Assembly (NCBI GenBank): GCA_035701265.1
Contig: DASSNU010000008.1
Location: 108,656-172,655, forward strand
DNA from: DASSNU01 sp035701265
GTDB lineage: Bacteria; Gemmatimonadota; Gemmatimonadetes; Gemmatimonadales; Gemmatimonadaceae
Direction: 5' to 3'
DNA length: 64,000 nucleotides
Position 1 is the first letter of the stretch. Each line of letters begins with the position of its first letter. The translations under genes were made by a program, and so were the position numbers. The notes beneath the pieces were generated by a model. That model was not told the DNA's origin. It searched no databases and saw only the letters and a program-made list of their open reading frames with translations. Of this stretch, positions 9,026 to 17,762 are shown piece by piece.

Positions 9026-10744
9026 TCACGCCTGCGCGGTGCGACGCCGGGTGGCGAGGACGGCGATGCCGGCCGCCATGAACAGCGCGGCGATGGCGCC
9101 CATGACCCATCGCTGCATGAGCAGCGCGCCGATGAGGACGTTGGCACCGAGCACGGCAGCCACGCCGGCGACGGTGCGGCGCACGTCGTCCCCCAGATGC
9201 TGGCGCGGACCGATGCCGGTGCGTGCACGCACGGGACCCCACGCACCGCCCGGACGCGCGCGCTCGTAGAAACGATCGAGCGTCTCCGGTCGCTCGGGCG
9301 GAGTGAGATACATGGTGACGATCCACAGCACCGTCACGGTGAGGGCGGCCACCGTCTCGCGCACGCCGAAGTCCAGATCGCGATAGCCGGGCAAGTACGA
9401 CAGGAATCCCGCCACCACGCCGCCGGCCAGCGCAGCGATCTCCGCCCACGCGTTGATGCGCCACCAGAACCAGCGGAGGATGAGCACCGCCCCCGCGCCG
9501 GTGCCGAGCAGGATGAGAAAACGGAAGACGCTCCGGATGCTCTCCTGGTGGAATGCCACGTACGCCGCACCGGCGGTGATGAGCACTGACGCCAGTCGTC
9601 CCGCCCACACGAGGCGCCGCTCGGAGGCGTGCGGGTCGAGGAAGCGGCGATAGACGTCGTTCACCAGGTAGCTCGCCCCCCAGTTCACCTGCGATGACAC
9701 GGTGGACATGAACGCCGCGAGCAGCGACGCGAAGACGAGCCCCAGAATGCCGGCGGGGAGATAGCGGCGCATCAGCACGGGATACGCCGTCTCCGGATCG
9801 GAGAGCTGCGGGAGGACGATCAACGCGACGAGGCCGACGATGATCCACGGCCACGCGCGCACCACGTAATTCAGGATGTTGAAGAGCCATGCCGAGCGCT
9901 CGGCGTCGCGCTCCGACGGCACGGACACCAGGCGCTGCACGAACTGGCCGCCGCCATCGGCGTTGCGGAACGCCCACCACTGGATTCCTACGTACGCGAA
10001 GAACGTGGGGAGCGCGAGGAGCGCGTCGCCGCCGGGGAAGAAGCGCGTGTTGGCCGCGTGCCCCGTGGCGGCGAGTCGCGCGGGGAGCGCCGCGAGCCCG
10101 CCGACTTCTCCCAGTGCGTACACGGCCACCACGATGGCGCCGAAGAGCGCGAGGACGAGCTGGAAGAAGTCGGTGGCCACCACTCCCCACAACCCGCTGA
10201 ACGCGGCGTAGAGCAGCACGACGCCAGCGATGAGCACCACCGTCCACAACTTCTGCGCTTCCGACGGGAGCCCGAACTGTTCCCAGAGGCCGAGGGCGTC
10301 CACCACCTTGCGCATGGCGAGCATGCCGTACGAGATGGCGACGGCGTTGATGGGGAGCGCGAAGGTGAAGGCGCGCACGCCGCGCAGCCACGCGGCGGCG
10401 CGCCCGCCGTAGCGCATCTCGATGAGCTCGACGTCGGTGAGAATGCCGGCGCGCCGCCAGAGCCGCGCGAACAGGTAGATCATCGCGACGTGCGCGACGG
10501 CGAACGACCACCACTCCCAGTTGCCGGCGATCCCGCGCGTGGCCACGAGGCCGGCCACGTAGAGCGGCGTGTCGACGTTGAAGGTGGTGGCCGCCATCGA
10601 CGAGCCCGCGAGCCACCAGGGGATGGAGCGTCCGCCGACGAAGAACTCCTCGAGCGAGCGCGAGGCGCGGCGGGAGAGCCAGAGCCCCACCGCGAGGGTG
10701 AGCGCCATGTAGAGGGCGACGACGCCCCAGTCGAGTGCGCGCAC
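9026..10744 (-). CDS. sodium:solute symporter (SSS family)
   Basis: A 572-aa transporter of the SSS family with about 13-14 hydrophobic segments over its length. Typical features are an N-terminal helix followed by SLEEFFVGGRSIPWWLAG, where the family's first substrate/sodium site lies, and ASLLAAFMSTVSSQVNWGAS in the helix that carries the second sodium-site serines. The GTG start at 10744 abuts the nagZ stop codon (TAG then GTG, no gap), so it should be translated with nagZ. SSS proteins carry sugars, amino acids, vitamins or sialic acid. Given the murQ-anmK-nagZ context I infer uptake of a cell-wall amino sugar or muropeptide fragment, but the sequence alone does not show the substrate. 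Confidence 0.88.
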   Translation of the reverse strand: MRALDWGVVALYMALTLAVGLWLSRRASRSLEEFFVGGRSIPWWLAGSSMAATTFNVDTPLYVAGLVATRGIAGNWEWWSFAVAHVAMIYLFARLWRRAGILTDVELIEMRYGGRAAAWLRGVRAFTFALPINAVAISYGMLAMRKVVDALGLWEQFGLPSEAQKLWTVVLIAGVVLLYAAFSGLWGVVATDFFQLVLALFGAIVVAVYALGEVGGLAALPARLAATGHAANTRFFPGGDALLALPTFFAYVGIQWWAFRNADGGGQFVQRLVSVPSERDAERSAWLFNILNYVVRAWPWIIVGLVALIVLPQLSDPETAYPVLMRRYLPAGILGLVFASLLAAFMSTVSSQVNWGASYLVNDVYRRFLDPHASERRLVWAGRLASVLITAGAAYVAFHQESIRSVFRFLILLGTGAGAVLILRWFWWRINAWAEIAALAGGVVAGFLSYLPGYRDLDFGVRETVAALTVTVLWIVTMYLTPPERPETLDRFYERARPGGAWGPVRARTGIGPRQHLGDDVRRTVAGVAAVLGANVLIGALLMQRWVMGAIAALFMAAGIAVLATRRRTAQA

Positions 10745-12190
10745 CTAGTCCGCGCGAGCGAGGAACCGGGCGGCCGCCTGCTGCATGGCCTCCTCGCCGC
10801 CCCAGGCGCTCACCACCGGAAGCTCGGCGGGGAGCGCGGCGGCGAGCCGCGGATGTCCGAACTGCACGACCAGCGCGCTCGCGCCGGCGCGCGCGGCACG
10901 CTGCACCGCGCGGAGCGACGCGGCGGAGTAGCGCGCGCGCCCCTTCCACGAGCGCACGTCGCCGAAGAGCGCGATCACCACGGGTGCTCCGCGCGGCGGC
11001 GTGTCGTCCGTCAGCACGGTACGCCCTGCGTCGCGCAGCGCCTGCAGGAACGGCTCGCGCGAGGGGGGCGGGTGCGGACCACCGGCGTCGTCGTCCACGA
11101 TCACCACGTGCAGCTTCTCGCCCAGCGATGGCATGGGACCGCGCACCACGTGCACCACGCGATCCGCCAACTGCGCGCACCACGCCACGTCGGCGGCGCT
11201 CGGCCGGCGGTACTCGTTCGGGGGCGACGCCCACTGCGCCCACTTGAGGCGGCGGCGGATCGACTGCGCGAGCGCGCCGGCGTCGAGCAGTCCGCCATCG
11301 CGCGCGCGCTCCACGGCGCGCGTCATGGCTTCCGCGTCGGACGGATGCAGCAGCACGTCGCAGCCGGCGCGAAGCGCGGCCACCCCCGCCTCCTCTTCCG
11401 TGCGCCCCTTGAGCGCGCCCCCCATGGTGAGCGCGTCGGTGACGATGAGCCCGTCGAACCCGAGCTGCATGCGCAGGAAGAAGCGCAGCATGTCGCTGGA
11501 GAAGGTCGCGGCCACGCCCGATGGGTCGAGCGCGGGGTACGCCACGTGCGCCGTCATGATGGAGACGACGCCGGCGCTGATCGCAGCGCGGAAGGGAGCG
11601 ATGTCCTCATCCACCAGTTCCTGCCGCGACGCGCGCACGACGGGGAGCTTGATGTGCGAGTCCACGCGCGTGCGCCCGTGTCCGGGGAAGTGCTTGGCGC
11701 AGGCGAGCACGCCCTCCGCCTGGCAGGCGGTGATCCACTCCGCTGCCAGATCGCTCACGCGCCGCGGATCGGCGCCGAGGGAGCGCGTGCCGACGATGGG
11801 ATTCTCCAGCTCGACATCCAGATCGCACACCGGGGCGAAGTCCCAGTTGACGCCGAGCGTGCGCGCCTCGCGTGCGGTGTGCCGCGCGGCGCGGCGGATC
11901 GCCTCGGGATCGTCGAGCGAGGCGATGGCGGCGAGCGGGGGAAGCCCGGTGGCGCCGGCGAACTGCTGCCCCACGCCGCGCTCCATGTCGGCGGCGATGA
12001 GCAGCGGGACGCGGCTGCGCTGGCGCAGCTCGCGCGTGAGCGCGCGCACGGCGTCCTGCGTTCCGCCGAACAGGATGAAACCACCAACGCCGAGCCGGAG
12101 CGCGGACTCGATCGCCTGGCGCTCACCGTCGTAGCCGCGCTCGTCGCTCCAGCGGATGGCGGGGATGAGGAGCTGTGCCAGATCCTTCAC
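10745..12190 (-). CDS. nagZ: beta-N-acetylhexosaminidase (NagZ-like, GH3)
   Basis: A GH3 glycosidase that removes GlcNAc from GlcNAc-anhydroMurNAc or GlcNAc-MurNAc fragments during peptidoglycan recycling. The 481-aa product carries the NagZ signature AKHFPGHG (about 165-172), the loop histidine in RVDSH (179) and nucleophile Asp252 in IVTDALTMGG. An additional C-terminal alpha/beta domain (about 330-481) makes it longer than the roughly 340-aa E. coli enzyme, as in Gram-positive and Bacteroidota NagZ. No export signal is visible, so it is probably cytosolic. The GTG at 12190 follows a GGGAG ribosome site by 8 bases. The frame stays open upstream, but that part is a shadow of anmK. Confidence 0.9.
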   Translation of the reverse strand: MKDLAQLLIPAIRWSDERGYDGERQAIESALRLGVGGFILFGGTQDAVRALTRELRQRSRVPLLIAADMERGVGQQFAGATGLPPLAAIASLDDPEAIRRAARHTAREARTLGVNWDFAPVCDLDVELENPIVGTRSLGADPRRVSDLAAEWITACQAEGVLACAKHFPGHGRTRVDSHIKLPVVRASRQELVDEDIAPFRAAISAGVVSIMTAHVAYPALDPSGVAATFSSDMLRFFLRMQLGFDGLIVTDALTMGGALKGRTEEEAGVAALRAGCDVLLHPSDAEAMTRAVERARDGGLLDAGALAQSIRRRLKWAQWASPPNEYRRPSAADVAWCAQLADRVVHVVRGPMPSLGEKLHVVIVDDDAGGPHPPPSREPFLQALRDAGRTVLTDDTPPRGAPVVIALFGDVRSWKGRARYSAASLRAVQRAARAGASALVVQFGHPRLAAALPAELPVVSAWGGEEAMQQAAARFLARAD

Positions 12191-12206
12191 GGAGCCGCTC
12201 CCGCGC

Positions 12207-13382
12207 TCATGCGGGGCACCAGGTGCCAAGGATGCGCGCGCCGCGCGCGCCGGTGGCCGCCGGCACGTTGCCCGGCACGCCGCGACGGTGCAGCAGCGCG
12301 AGGAGCGCGAACGCGACGGCCTCCTTGGCGTCGCCATCGAAGAACAGCTCGTCGAAGCGACATACCGTGCGCGGCGCGAGCGCCTGCGTGATGGCGCGCA
12401 CGAGTGCCGGATTGCGCGCGCCGCCGCCGGAGAGGATGACCTGTCGCACCGCGTGCGGCACGAAGTCGCGGTACGCGTGCGCGATGCTGCCGGCCACGAG
12501 CGCCACCGCGGTGGCCACCGCATCGGCCGGCGTGGCGTTCGGCCGTGCGGCACGCACGCGCTCGAGCAACGCGCGCGCGTACGACGGACCGAACTGTTCA
12601 CGCCCGGTGCTCTTGGGCGGGGGCGCGGTGAAATACGCTTCGGCGAGCGCCGCGTCCACCACGCTCTCCACCGGCGTGCCGCGCTCGGCCAGCGCGCCAT
12701 CGTGATCGAAGCGCGTGCCGGGCGCGACGAGCTGTGTGACCGCATCGATCACCGCGCACGCGGGGCCGGTGTCGAAGGCGCGAACGTCCGCGGCAGCAAG
12801 CTCGTTGCCATCTGGAACCGATGCGCGCGACATCCCGCCGGGCGGAACGACGGTGACGTTGGCCATTCCGCCCAGGTTCTGCAGCGCGCGCCACTCGTGC
12901 GCGTCGGCAAAGAGCATGGCGTCGGCGATCGGCACGAGCGGCGCTCCCTGCCCTGCCGCCGCCACGTCGCGCGTACGGAAGTCGCTCACCACGCCCACGC
13001 CCGTCCGCTCGGCGATCACCGCCGGCGACCCGATCTGCCAGGTGGAGTGTCCCGGCTCGTGCCAGAGCGTCTGGCCGTGGCTGCCGATCGCCTCGACATC
13101 GCGCGGGGCGAGACCACCGGCGCGCATGACGGCGAGCGCCGCGTCCGCCATCCACTCGCCGACGTCGGCCGCCAACCGGCAGTACTCGCGCGCCGTTCCG
13201 CCATCCATGGCGTGCAGCAGGCGGTCGCGCCGTGCGTCGTCGTACGGCAGGAGCTCGTGTGCGATGAGCCGCGCGCAGATGCGGGGGTGCGCCTCGCGAA
13301 ACTCCACCGCCGCCGCGGAGATCCCGTCGAGCGAGGTGCCGGACATGAGCCCGATGAAGGTCGAGGTGCGCGCGCCGGTCAC
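12207..13382 (-). CDS. anmK: anhydro-N-acetylmuramic acid kinase
   Basis: Phosphorylates 1,6-anhydroMurNAc, opening its ring to give MurNAc-6-phosphate, the substrate of MurQ encoded just upstream. The 391-aa product begins almost directly with the ATP-binding motif GLMSGTSLDGI (about 11-21). It also has GSHGQTLWH, the GAPLVPIAD substrate-site motif, LQNLGGMAN and the C-terminal VILSGGGARNP ATPase signature. I place the start at GTG 13382, ten bases after the murQ stop, because homology begins there and a start at 13466 would overlap murQ heavily. No strong ribosome site is seen, so translation may depend on reinitiation after murQ. Confidence 0.92.
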   Translation of the reverse strand: MTGARTSTFIGLMSGTSLDGISAAAVEFREAHPRICARLIAHELLPYDDARRDRLLHAMDGGTAREYCRLAADVGEWMADAALAVMRAGGLAPRDVEAIGSHGQTLWHEPGHSTWQIGSPAVIAERTGVGVVSDFRTRDVAAAGQGAPLVPIADAMLFADAHEWRALQNLGGMANVTVVPPGGMSRASVPDGNELAAADVRAFDTGPACAVIDAVTQLVAPGTRFDHDGALAERGTPVESVVDAALAEAYFTAPPPKSTGREQFGPSYARALLERVRAARPNATPADAVATAVALVAGSIAHAYRDFVPHAVRQVILSGGGARNPALVRAITQALAPRTVCRFDELFFDGDAKEAVAFALLALLHRRGVPGNVPAATGARGARILGTWCPA

Positions 13383-13392
13383 GACGAACCCA

Positions 13393-14322
13393 TCACGCCA
13401 CCGGCGGTGGCGGGGGGGGAGCAGCCACCACCCGGCGCACCACGCCTCCCGCGTGTGCGAGCGCACGCTCGGCCGCGTCGCGCGTGGCGTCCAGCTCGTG
13501 CATGACGATCGCCACCTTCACGCTCCCTCCGGCGTCGTCGATGAGCGCGCGCGCCTTGTCGCGCGAGATGCCGCACACCTCCATCACGATCCGCTCGCCA
13601 CGATCCACCAGCTTGGCGCTCATCGCTTGCAGGTCCACCATGAGATTGCCGTACGTCTTTCCGATGCGGATCATGGCTCCGGTAGAGATGGCGTTGAGCA
13701 CGAGCTTGGTGGCGGTGCCCGCCTTGAGGCGCGTGGAGCCGGTCACCGCCTCGGGGCCGGTGATCGGCAGGATGGCCTCGTCCACCTGCGCAAGAACGTC
13801 CGAGGCGGGGGGCGAGCACGCCACGATCACCGTCCGCGCGCCGCGCGAGCGTGCGCGCTCGAGCGCACCGCGCACGTACGGCGTTGTCCCGGATGCGGCG
13901 ATGCCCACCACCACGTCGGGAGCGCGCACCGCGCGTGCGTCGATCTCCCGCGCGGCAGCGTTCGGGTCGTCCTCCGCTCCCTCCTGCGAGCGCACCAGCG
14001 CATCCGGGCCGCCGGCGATGATGCCCTGCACCATCTCCGGATCGCTCCCGAACGTCGGGGGGCACTCGCTGGCATCGAGCACGCCGAGCCGTCCCGAGGT
14101 TCCCGCGCCGACGTAGAAGAGCCGACCGCCGGCGCGGAACGCATCCGCCACGAGATCGATCACGCGCGCGATCGCCTCGCGCTGCGTGGCCACGGCATCC
14201 GGGACGGTGCGGTCCTCGGCGGCCAGGAGATCGACGATCTCGAGCGCGGACGCGAGGTCGATGTCTGCCGTGCGCGGATTGCGGCGCTCCGTGAGCCGCG
14301 GGTCGAGGTGCAATGTCGACAC
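13393..14322 (-). CDS. murQ: N-acetylmuramic acid 6-phosphate etherase
   Basis: Cleaves the lactyl ether of MurNAc-6-phosphate to give GlcNAc-6-phosphate and lactate. The 309-aa product has the SIS fold, with YVGAGTSGRLGVLDASE (about 71-86, ending in the catalytic Glu) and GIAASGTTPYVRGAL. It also has GPEAVTGSTRLKAGTATK and the C-terminal helical domain typical of MurQ. The tail ends in a short proline run not found in E. coli MurQ. The start is GTG 14322, where conserved LTERRNPRT sequence follows soon after. No good ribosome site or ATG lies nearby. First gene of the murQ-anmK-nagZ-symporter run. Confidence 0.93.
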   Translation of the reverse strand: MSTLHLDPRLTERRNPRTADIDLASALEIVDLLAAEDRTVPDAVATQREAIARVIDLVADAFRAGGRLFYVGAGTSGRLGVLDASECPPTFGSDPEMVQGIIAGGPDALVRSQEGAEDDPNAAAREIDARAVRAPDVVVGIAASGTTPYVRGALERARSRGARTVIVACSPPASDVLAQVDEAILPITGPEAVTGSTRLKAGTATKLVLNAISTGAMIRIGKTYGNLMVDLQAMSAKLVDRGERIVMEVCGISRDKARALIDDAGGSVKVAIVMHELDATRDAAERALAHAGGVVRRVVAAPPPPPPVA

Positions 14323-14470
14323 GATGCGGAGTTGGTGGGGAACGCCACAGCGCTCTCGATGGGGGCGCACGCCGCGCCCGCGCAAACTTAGACCTGCCTC
14401 GAGAGCGCTGGCAAGTGATCGACGCATCGTGTGACGGACATCACACACCGAATGCGAGCACGGAATGCGA

Positions 14471-14502
14471 GCGGGCGGCGACGCTCGTGCGCCACCGCCC
14501 GC
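14471..14502 (-). terminator. hairpin after the glycine-zipper lipoprotein gene
   Basis: A 13-base stem (14471-14483 with 14490-14502, two G-U pairs) and a 6-base loop lie 32 bases past the lipoprotein stop on the minus strand. There is no clear T-run, so this is a GC-type terminator candidate only. Confidence 0.45.
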
Positions 14503-14533
14503 GTGTTTCTCGGCTGCGCGTGCAGCGCGCGCG

Positions 14534-15397
14534 TCAGTCGGCCACCTGGATCTGCGCGGGCGTGTTCAGCTTGACGGTGATGTTGCCGCCCTCGGGGAGA
14601 CAGCCGGCGTAGTCGCCCGTGCCCATCGCGACCGCCGTCCCCGCCGCGGCGCCGGTGGCGGCACCGATGACGGTGGACTTGGTGTCCTTGCCGATGATCC
14701 GGCCAAGAATGGCGCCCGCGACCGCGCCGCCGATCACCTTCTTGGCGTCACTCCCCTTGGTGGTGGTGCGCACGCGCTCCACCTGCACATCGGTGATCGC
14801 GCCATCGATCGGATACGTCTTGCCGTCGAAGGTCACCGACTGCACCACGAATCCCATCTTGATGGGCTCGTTCGCATTGTCGCTGTTGTCCACCGATGTC
14901 ACCTGCACGACGGCCTTTGCACCGGCCGGAATGACGACACCGTTGGAACCCGTGACGGCCTGCGACACCGTGGCCGTGAAGCGATCACCGGCCTTGTGCG
15001 TGTTGGTACACACGCGCGCGCCGGAAGCGAGCTGGATGTTCGTACCGGCCGCGATGGTGCCCACGCGCGCCTCGCTCCCGCTCGCGGCGTGCGTCTCGGT
15101 GTTCCCCGAGGCGGTCGTCGTCGGCTTGGGCGTGGACGGCGCCGGGTTGGACGGCTTGGAGGTCGGCTTGGTGCTGCTGGGCTTGGGACGCGGTGCCGCC
15201 GGCGCAGGTTGCGACGCGGGCGGAACGTCCTGCAGTTGCGGCTGGGCCGCGGTATCACCCGCGTTGGCCATCTGCAGGTCGCGCGACAGCGTGGTATCCT
15301 CGCCGAGCGCGTTGTCGTTGCGGTCCCTACAGGCGCCGACGCTCAACGCGATGGTGAGCGCGAGCGGCATGGCCAGAAACCGGGACACTTTCAACAT
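14534..15397 (-). CDS. predicted glycine-zipper lipoprotein
   Basis: A 287-aa envelope protein of unknown role. The lipoprotein signal has lipobox VGAC with lipidated Cys23. A Pro/Ser/Thr/Lys-rich spacer (about 58-97) suited to crossing a periplasm or wall follows. A folded beta-rich part (about 108-210) contains AGTNIQL, GDRFTATVSQAV and VVIPAGAKAVVQV, which resembles stretches of bacterial domains predicted to sit in the envelope. A glycine zipper (about 223-262, GGAVAGAILGRIIG and GAATGAAAGTAVAMG) follows, as in SlyB/OmpA-linker-type proteins that pack against membranes. A GGGAGG ribosome site supports the ATG at 15397. It appears to be a single-gene unit between murQ and the divergent kinase gene. 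Confidence 0.75.
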   Translation of the reverse strand: MLKVSRFLAMPLALTIALSVGACRDRNDNALGEDTTLSRDLQMANAGDTAAQPQLQDVPPASQPAPAAPRPKPSSTKPTSKPSNPAPSTPKPTTTASGNTETHAASGSEARVGTIAAGTNIQLASGARVCTNTHKAGDRFTATVSQAVTGSNGVVIPAGAKAVVQVTSVDNSDNANEPIKMGFVVQSVTFDGKTYPIDGAITDVQVERVRTTTKGSDAKKVIGGAVAGAILGRIIGKDTKSTVIGAATGAAAGTAVAMGTGDYAGCLPEGGNITVKLNTPAQIQVAD

Positions 15398-15753
15398 GGA
15401 GGCCTCCCAGAAGGATGGAGACGTTCAACTCGTCGTTCGACCAAGAAATTACATTCGTGACACACCGGACGCCCATACCTCAGCCCCTACAGGACGGGCA
15501 ATCGGTATGCCACCCTCCCCGCCTATGGACGCCCTGTACGGCCCCTGAGAAACAGGGCGCGGTACGCCGTCTGTAGTACCTCGCATGGAGGTGAGAGTTC
15601 ATCGCACACGTGCGTACGCCCGAGGGCGGCCGGACGGCGCTGCGCGCCTGCGCGTACGCGCTCCCGTCCGTGCCCCAGATCACCAATCGCCCCGACGGCG
15701 CAGCGTCCCGCGCGTACTGCCGCCCTGCGGGGCCGAACGCTAAGATATCAGCC
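15398..15753. other. divergent intergenic region, lipoprotein gene / histidine kinase gene
   Basis: This 356-base region separates two divergently read genes and must hold both promoters. An AT-richer stretch at about 15440-15460 (containing TGTAATTT on the minus strand) is the best candidate for the lipoprotein promoter. TAAGATAT at about 15741-15748 lies close to the kinase ATG. A nested inverted repeat, GCCCTGT/ACAGGGC (15531-15558), sits in the middle. No gene is seen. Confidence 0.4.
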
Positions 15754-16566
15754 ATGGATGCCCAAGTCGTGGATCTGGAGCAACGGATCGCCGAGCTGGA
15801 AGAGGCCAACCTCGATGCCGCCCGGACGATCGCCGAGCTGCGCAATCAGGACGCGCTCAAGACCCAGTTCCTGGCGAACATCTCGCACGACCTCCGCACG
15901 CCGCTCACGGCGATGATCACGCACGCCGAGATCCTGCGCGATGGCATTCTGGGGCCGCTCACCGACCGGCAGCACGAGAGCGTGGAGGGGATCATCGGCG
16001 GCGGGCGCCAGTTGCTGGCCATGGTGGGGGAAATCCTCACCTACGCGCGCGGCGCCGCCGGCCAGTTGGCCTGCGTCCGTTCGGAGTTCACCGTGCAGGA
16101 AGTGATCGATCAGGTGCGCGCGCTCAGCGAACCGCTCATCGCGCGCCGCACGCACGAGTGGGATTTCCGCATCGAGCAGGAGCTGCCGGTCCTCTACGCC
16201 GATCGCGAGAAGATCGCGCACGTGCTGGCGAACCTGCTCGGCAACGCGATGGATTTCACGCCCCCCGGCGGGCGCATCTGGGTGCACGTGGGGATGAGCG
16301 AGGACGAGCGCGGGCGGCCGGCATTGCGGATCGAGGTGGGCGACACGGGGATCGGCATCGCGCGAGAGCATCACGAGCTCATCTTCCGCGAGTTCGCCCA
16401 GGTGGACGCGTCCGCGTCGCGGCGGCACCATGGCACCGGGCTGGGGCTCGCGATCGCGCGCAAGTTCGTGGAGCTGCACGACGGGCGTCTCTGGGTGGAG
16501 AGCGAGCCCGGCCGTGGCAGTCGCTTCTTCTTCACCATCCCGCTGCGCGCACGGCGAGACGCGTGA
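15754..16566 (+). CDS. soluble sensor histidine kinase without input domain
   Basis: A 270-aa two-component kinase. After a short coiled coil (about 1-35) comes the HisKA phosphoacceptor helix with FLANISHDLRTPLT (His44). The HATPase domain has the N box NLLGNAMDFTPPGG (about 161-174), G1 DTGIGIA (198-204) and G2 GTGLGLA (228-234). No membrane helix, PAS or GAF domain is present, so input must come from a partner or through the coiled coil. Its last codons overlap the response regulator start by four bases (GTGA), so the two are translated together. The start ATG 15754 is chosen because the upstream frame is low-complexity. Confidence 0.9.
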   Translation: MDAQVVDLEQRIAELEEANLDAARTIAELRNQDALKTQFLANISHDLRTPLTAMITHAEILRDGILGPLTDRQHESVEGIIGGGRQLLAMVGEILTYARGAAGQLACVRSEFTVQEVIDQVRALSEPLIARRTHEWDFRIEQELPVLYADREKIAHVLANLLGNAMDFTPPGGRIWVHVGMSEDERGRPALRIEVGDTGIGIAREHHELIFREFAQVDASASRRHHGTGLGLAIARKFVELHDGRLWVESEPGRGSRFFFTIPLRARRDA

Positions 16567-16979
16567 CCGCGCACGTGCTCATCGTAGAAGACAGCGCGCT
16601 GGTGGTGGGAGCGTTGCGCCTGCTCCTGGTGGAGTCCGGCTTCCGGGTGAGCGATGCGGGAACCGTGTCGGCGGCGGTGGACGCCATCCGCCGCGAGCAT
16701 CCGGACCTCGTACTGCTCGACCTCGGCCTCCGCGACGGCGACGGTCTGCGCGTGCTGGCGGACGTGCGCGGCGCGGGGGAGACGCTGCCGGTGACGGTGG
16801 CGGTGACGGGGGACGATGAGCCCGACACGCGGGAGCGATGTCTGCGCGCGGGGTGCCGCGACGTGCTGGTGAAGCCGATCCGCGCCATGGAGCTGCCGGC
16901 GCAGATTACCGGGTGGCTGGCGGAGCGCACGCATGGTGCGCGCGCGCGCGACACGGACTCCGCGACCGACGCCGGATAG
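16563..16979 (+). CDS. single-domain response regulator
   Basis: A 138-aa receiver (REC) protein without an output domain. It has the acidic pocket VEDS (Glu9, Asp10), phosphoacceptor Asp53 in LVLLDLGL, Thr82 in VTGDDE and Lys104 in VKPI. It starts at GTG 16563, inside the end of the histidine kinase gene, so the kinase is the obvious phosphodonor. With no DNA-binding or enzyme module it must act by protein contact, for example in a phosphorelay, or serve as a phosphate sink. The C-terminal tail is short and polar. Confidence 0.9.
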   Translation: MTAHVLIVEDSALVVGALRLLLVESGFRVSDAGTVSAAVDAIRREHPDLVLLDLGLRDGDGLRVLADVRGAGETLPVTVAVTGDDEPDTRERCLRAGCRDVLVKPIRAMELPAQITGWLAERTHGARARDTDSATDAG

Positions 16980-17001
16980 GTGGGAATCGTTCGCTGGCCA
17001 A

Positions 17002-17034
17002 GCGATCGCGCGGGCGAGCGCGCCGCGCGGTCGC
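17002..17034. terminator. bidirectional terminator candidate between convergent genes
   Basis: A 12-base stem (17002-17013 with 17023-17034, one G-U pair) with a 9-base loop lies between the response regulator stop and the ccdA stop. Symmetry and position suit termination in both directions, but there is no T-run. Confidence 0.45.
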
Positions 17035-17762
17035 TACAGTCGTCCGCGGAGCGCGGCGGGCGTGAGTGCCTGCAGGTACGACGCGATGATCGTGAAGTAG
17101 TTGGTCACGAGCAGGACGCCGATCACGATGAGGAGCACGCCGCCCGCGCGCGACGCCCACACCATGGCGGCGCGATACCGCTGGAAGAGGCCGAGGAACT
17201 TGTCGATGGCCAGCGCCGCCACCAGGAAGGGGATCGCGAGTCCCAGCGAGTACATAAACAGGAGCAGCAGGCCCCGCCCCAGGCTGGCGGTGCTGGAGGT
17301 GTAGATCAGGATGGAGCCCAGGATGGGGCCGATGCATGGCGTCCATCCCGCGCCGAAGGCGATCCCGACGAGCACGCTCCCCAGGTAGCCGACGGGTTTG
17401 TGCGCCAGGTGCACGCGACGCTCGCGCTGCAGCGCGGCGGGCGTGAACACTCCCAGCAGGTAGAGTCCGAACAGGATGATGACCACCCCGCCCACCCGGC
17501 TGATCCAGTCGCGATACACGAGCAGCACGCGGCCAAGCACGGTGGCCGTGGCGCCGAGCGCCAGGAAGATGAGCGTGAAGCCGCTCACGAACAGGACGGC
17601 GTGCACGAGCGCGGTGCGGCGCGCGGAGTGCAGCTCGTCCAGCCGCATCCCCGTCACGAACGTGATGTAACTCGGAATGAGCGGCAGCACGCACGGAGAG
17701 AGCACGCTGAGCAGTCCCGCCGTGAACGCGATCACGACGCCGAGCGTCGCGCCTGAATCCAT
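17034..17762 (-). CDS. ccdA: CcdA-like cytochrome c biogenesis / thiol-disulfide membrane protein
   Basis: A 242-aa DsbD-family membrane protein that moves electrons from cytosolic thioredoxin across the membrane to reduce periplasmic thiols, often for cytochrome c maturation. It has about six hydrophobic segments and the two reactive-Cys motifs LSPCVLPLIPSY (Cys24) and GWTPCIGPILG (Cys143). A typical polar loop lies between the halves. An AAGGAG ribosome site lies 5 bases before the ATG at 17762, so this start is firm. The start codon overlaps that of the divergent phosphodiesterase-like gene. No cytochrome assembly genes are in the window. Confidence 0.92.
   Translation of the reverse strand: MDSGATLGVVIAFTAGLLSVLSPCVLPLIPSYITFVTGMRLDELHSARRTALVHAVLFVSGFTLIFLALGATATVLGRVLLVYRDWISRVGGVVIILFGLYLLGVFTPAALQRERRVHLAHKPVGYLGSVLVGIAFGAGWTPCIGPILGSILIYTSSTASLGRGLLLLFMYSLGLAIPFLVAALAIDKFLGLFQRYRAAMVWASRAGGVLLIVIGVLLVTNYFTIIASYLQALTPAALRGRL

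Noticed and set aside
14445..14475. Direct repeat of GAATGCGAGC ahead of the lipoprotein terminator
   Set aside because: Only two short copies; likely chance in GC-rich DNA.
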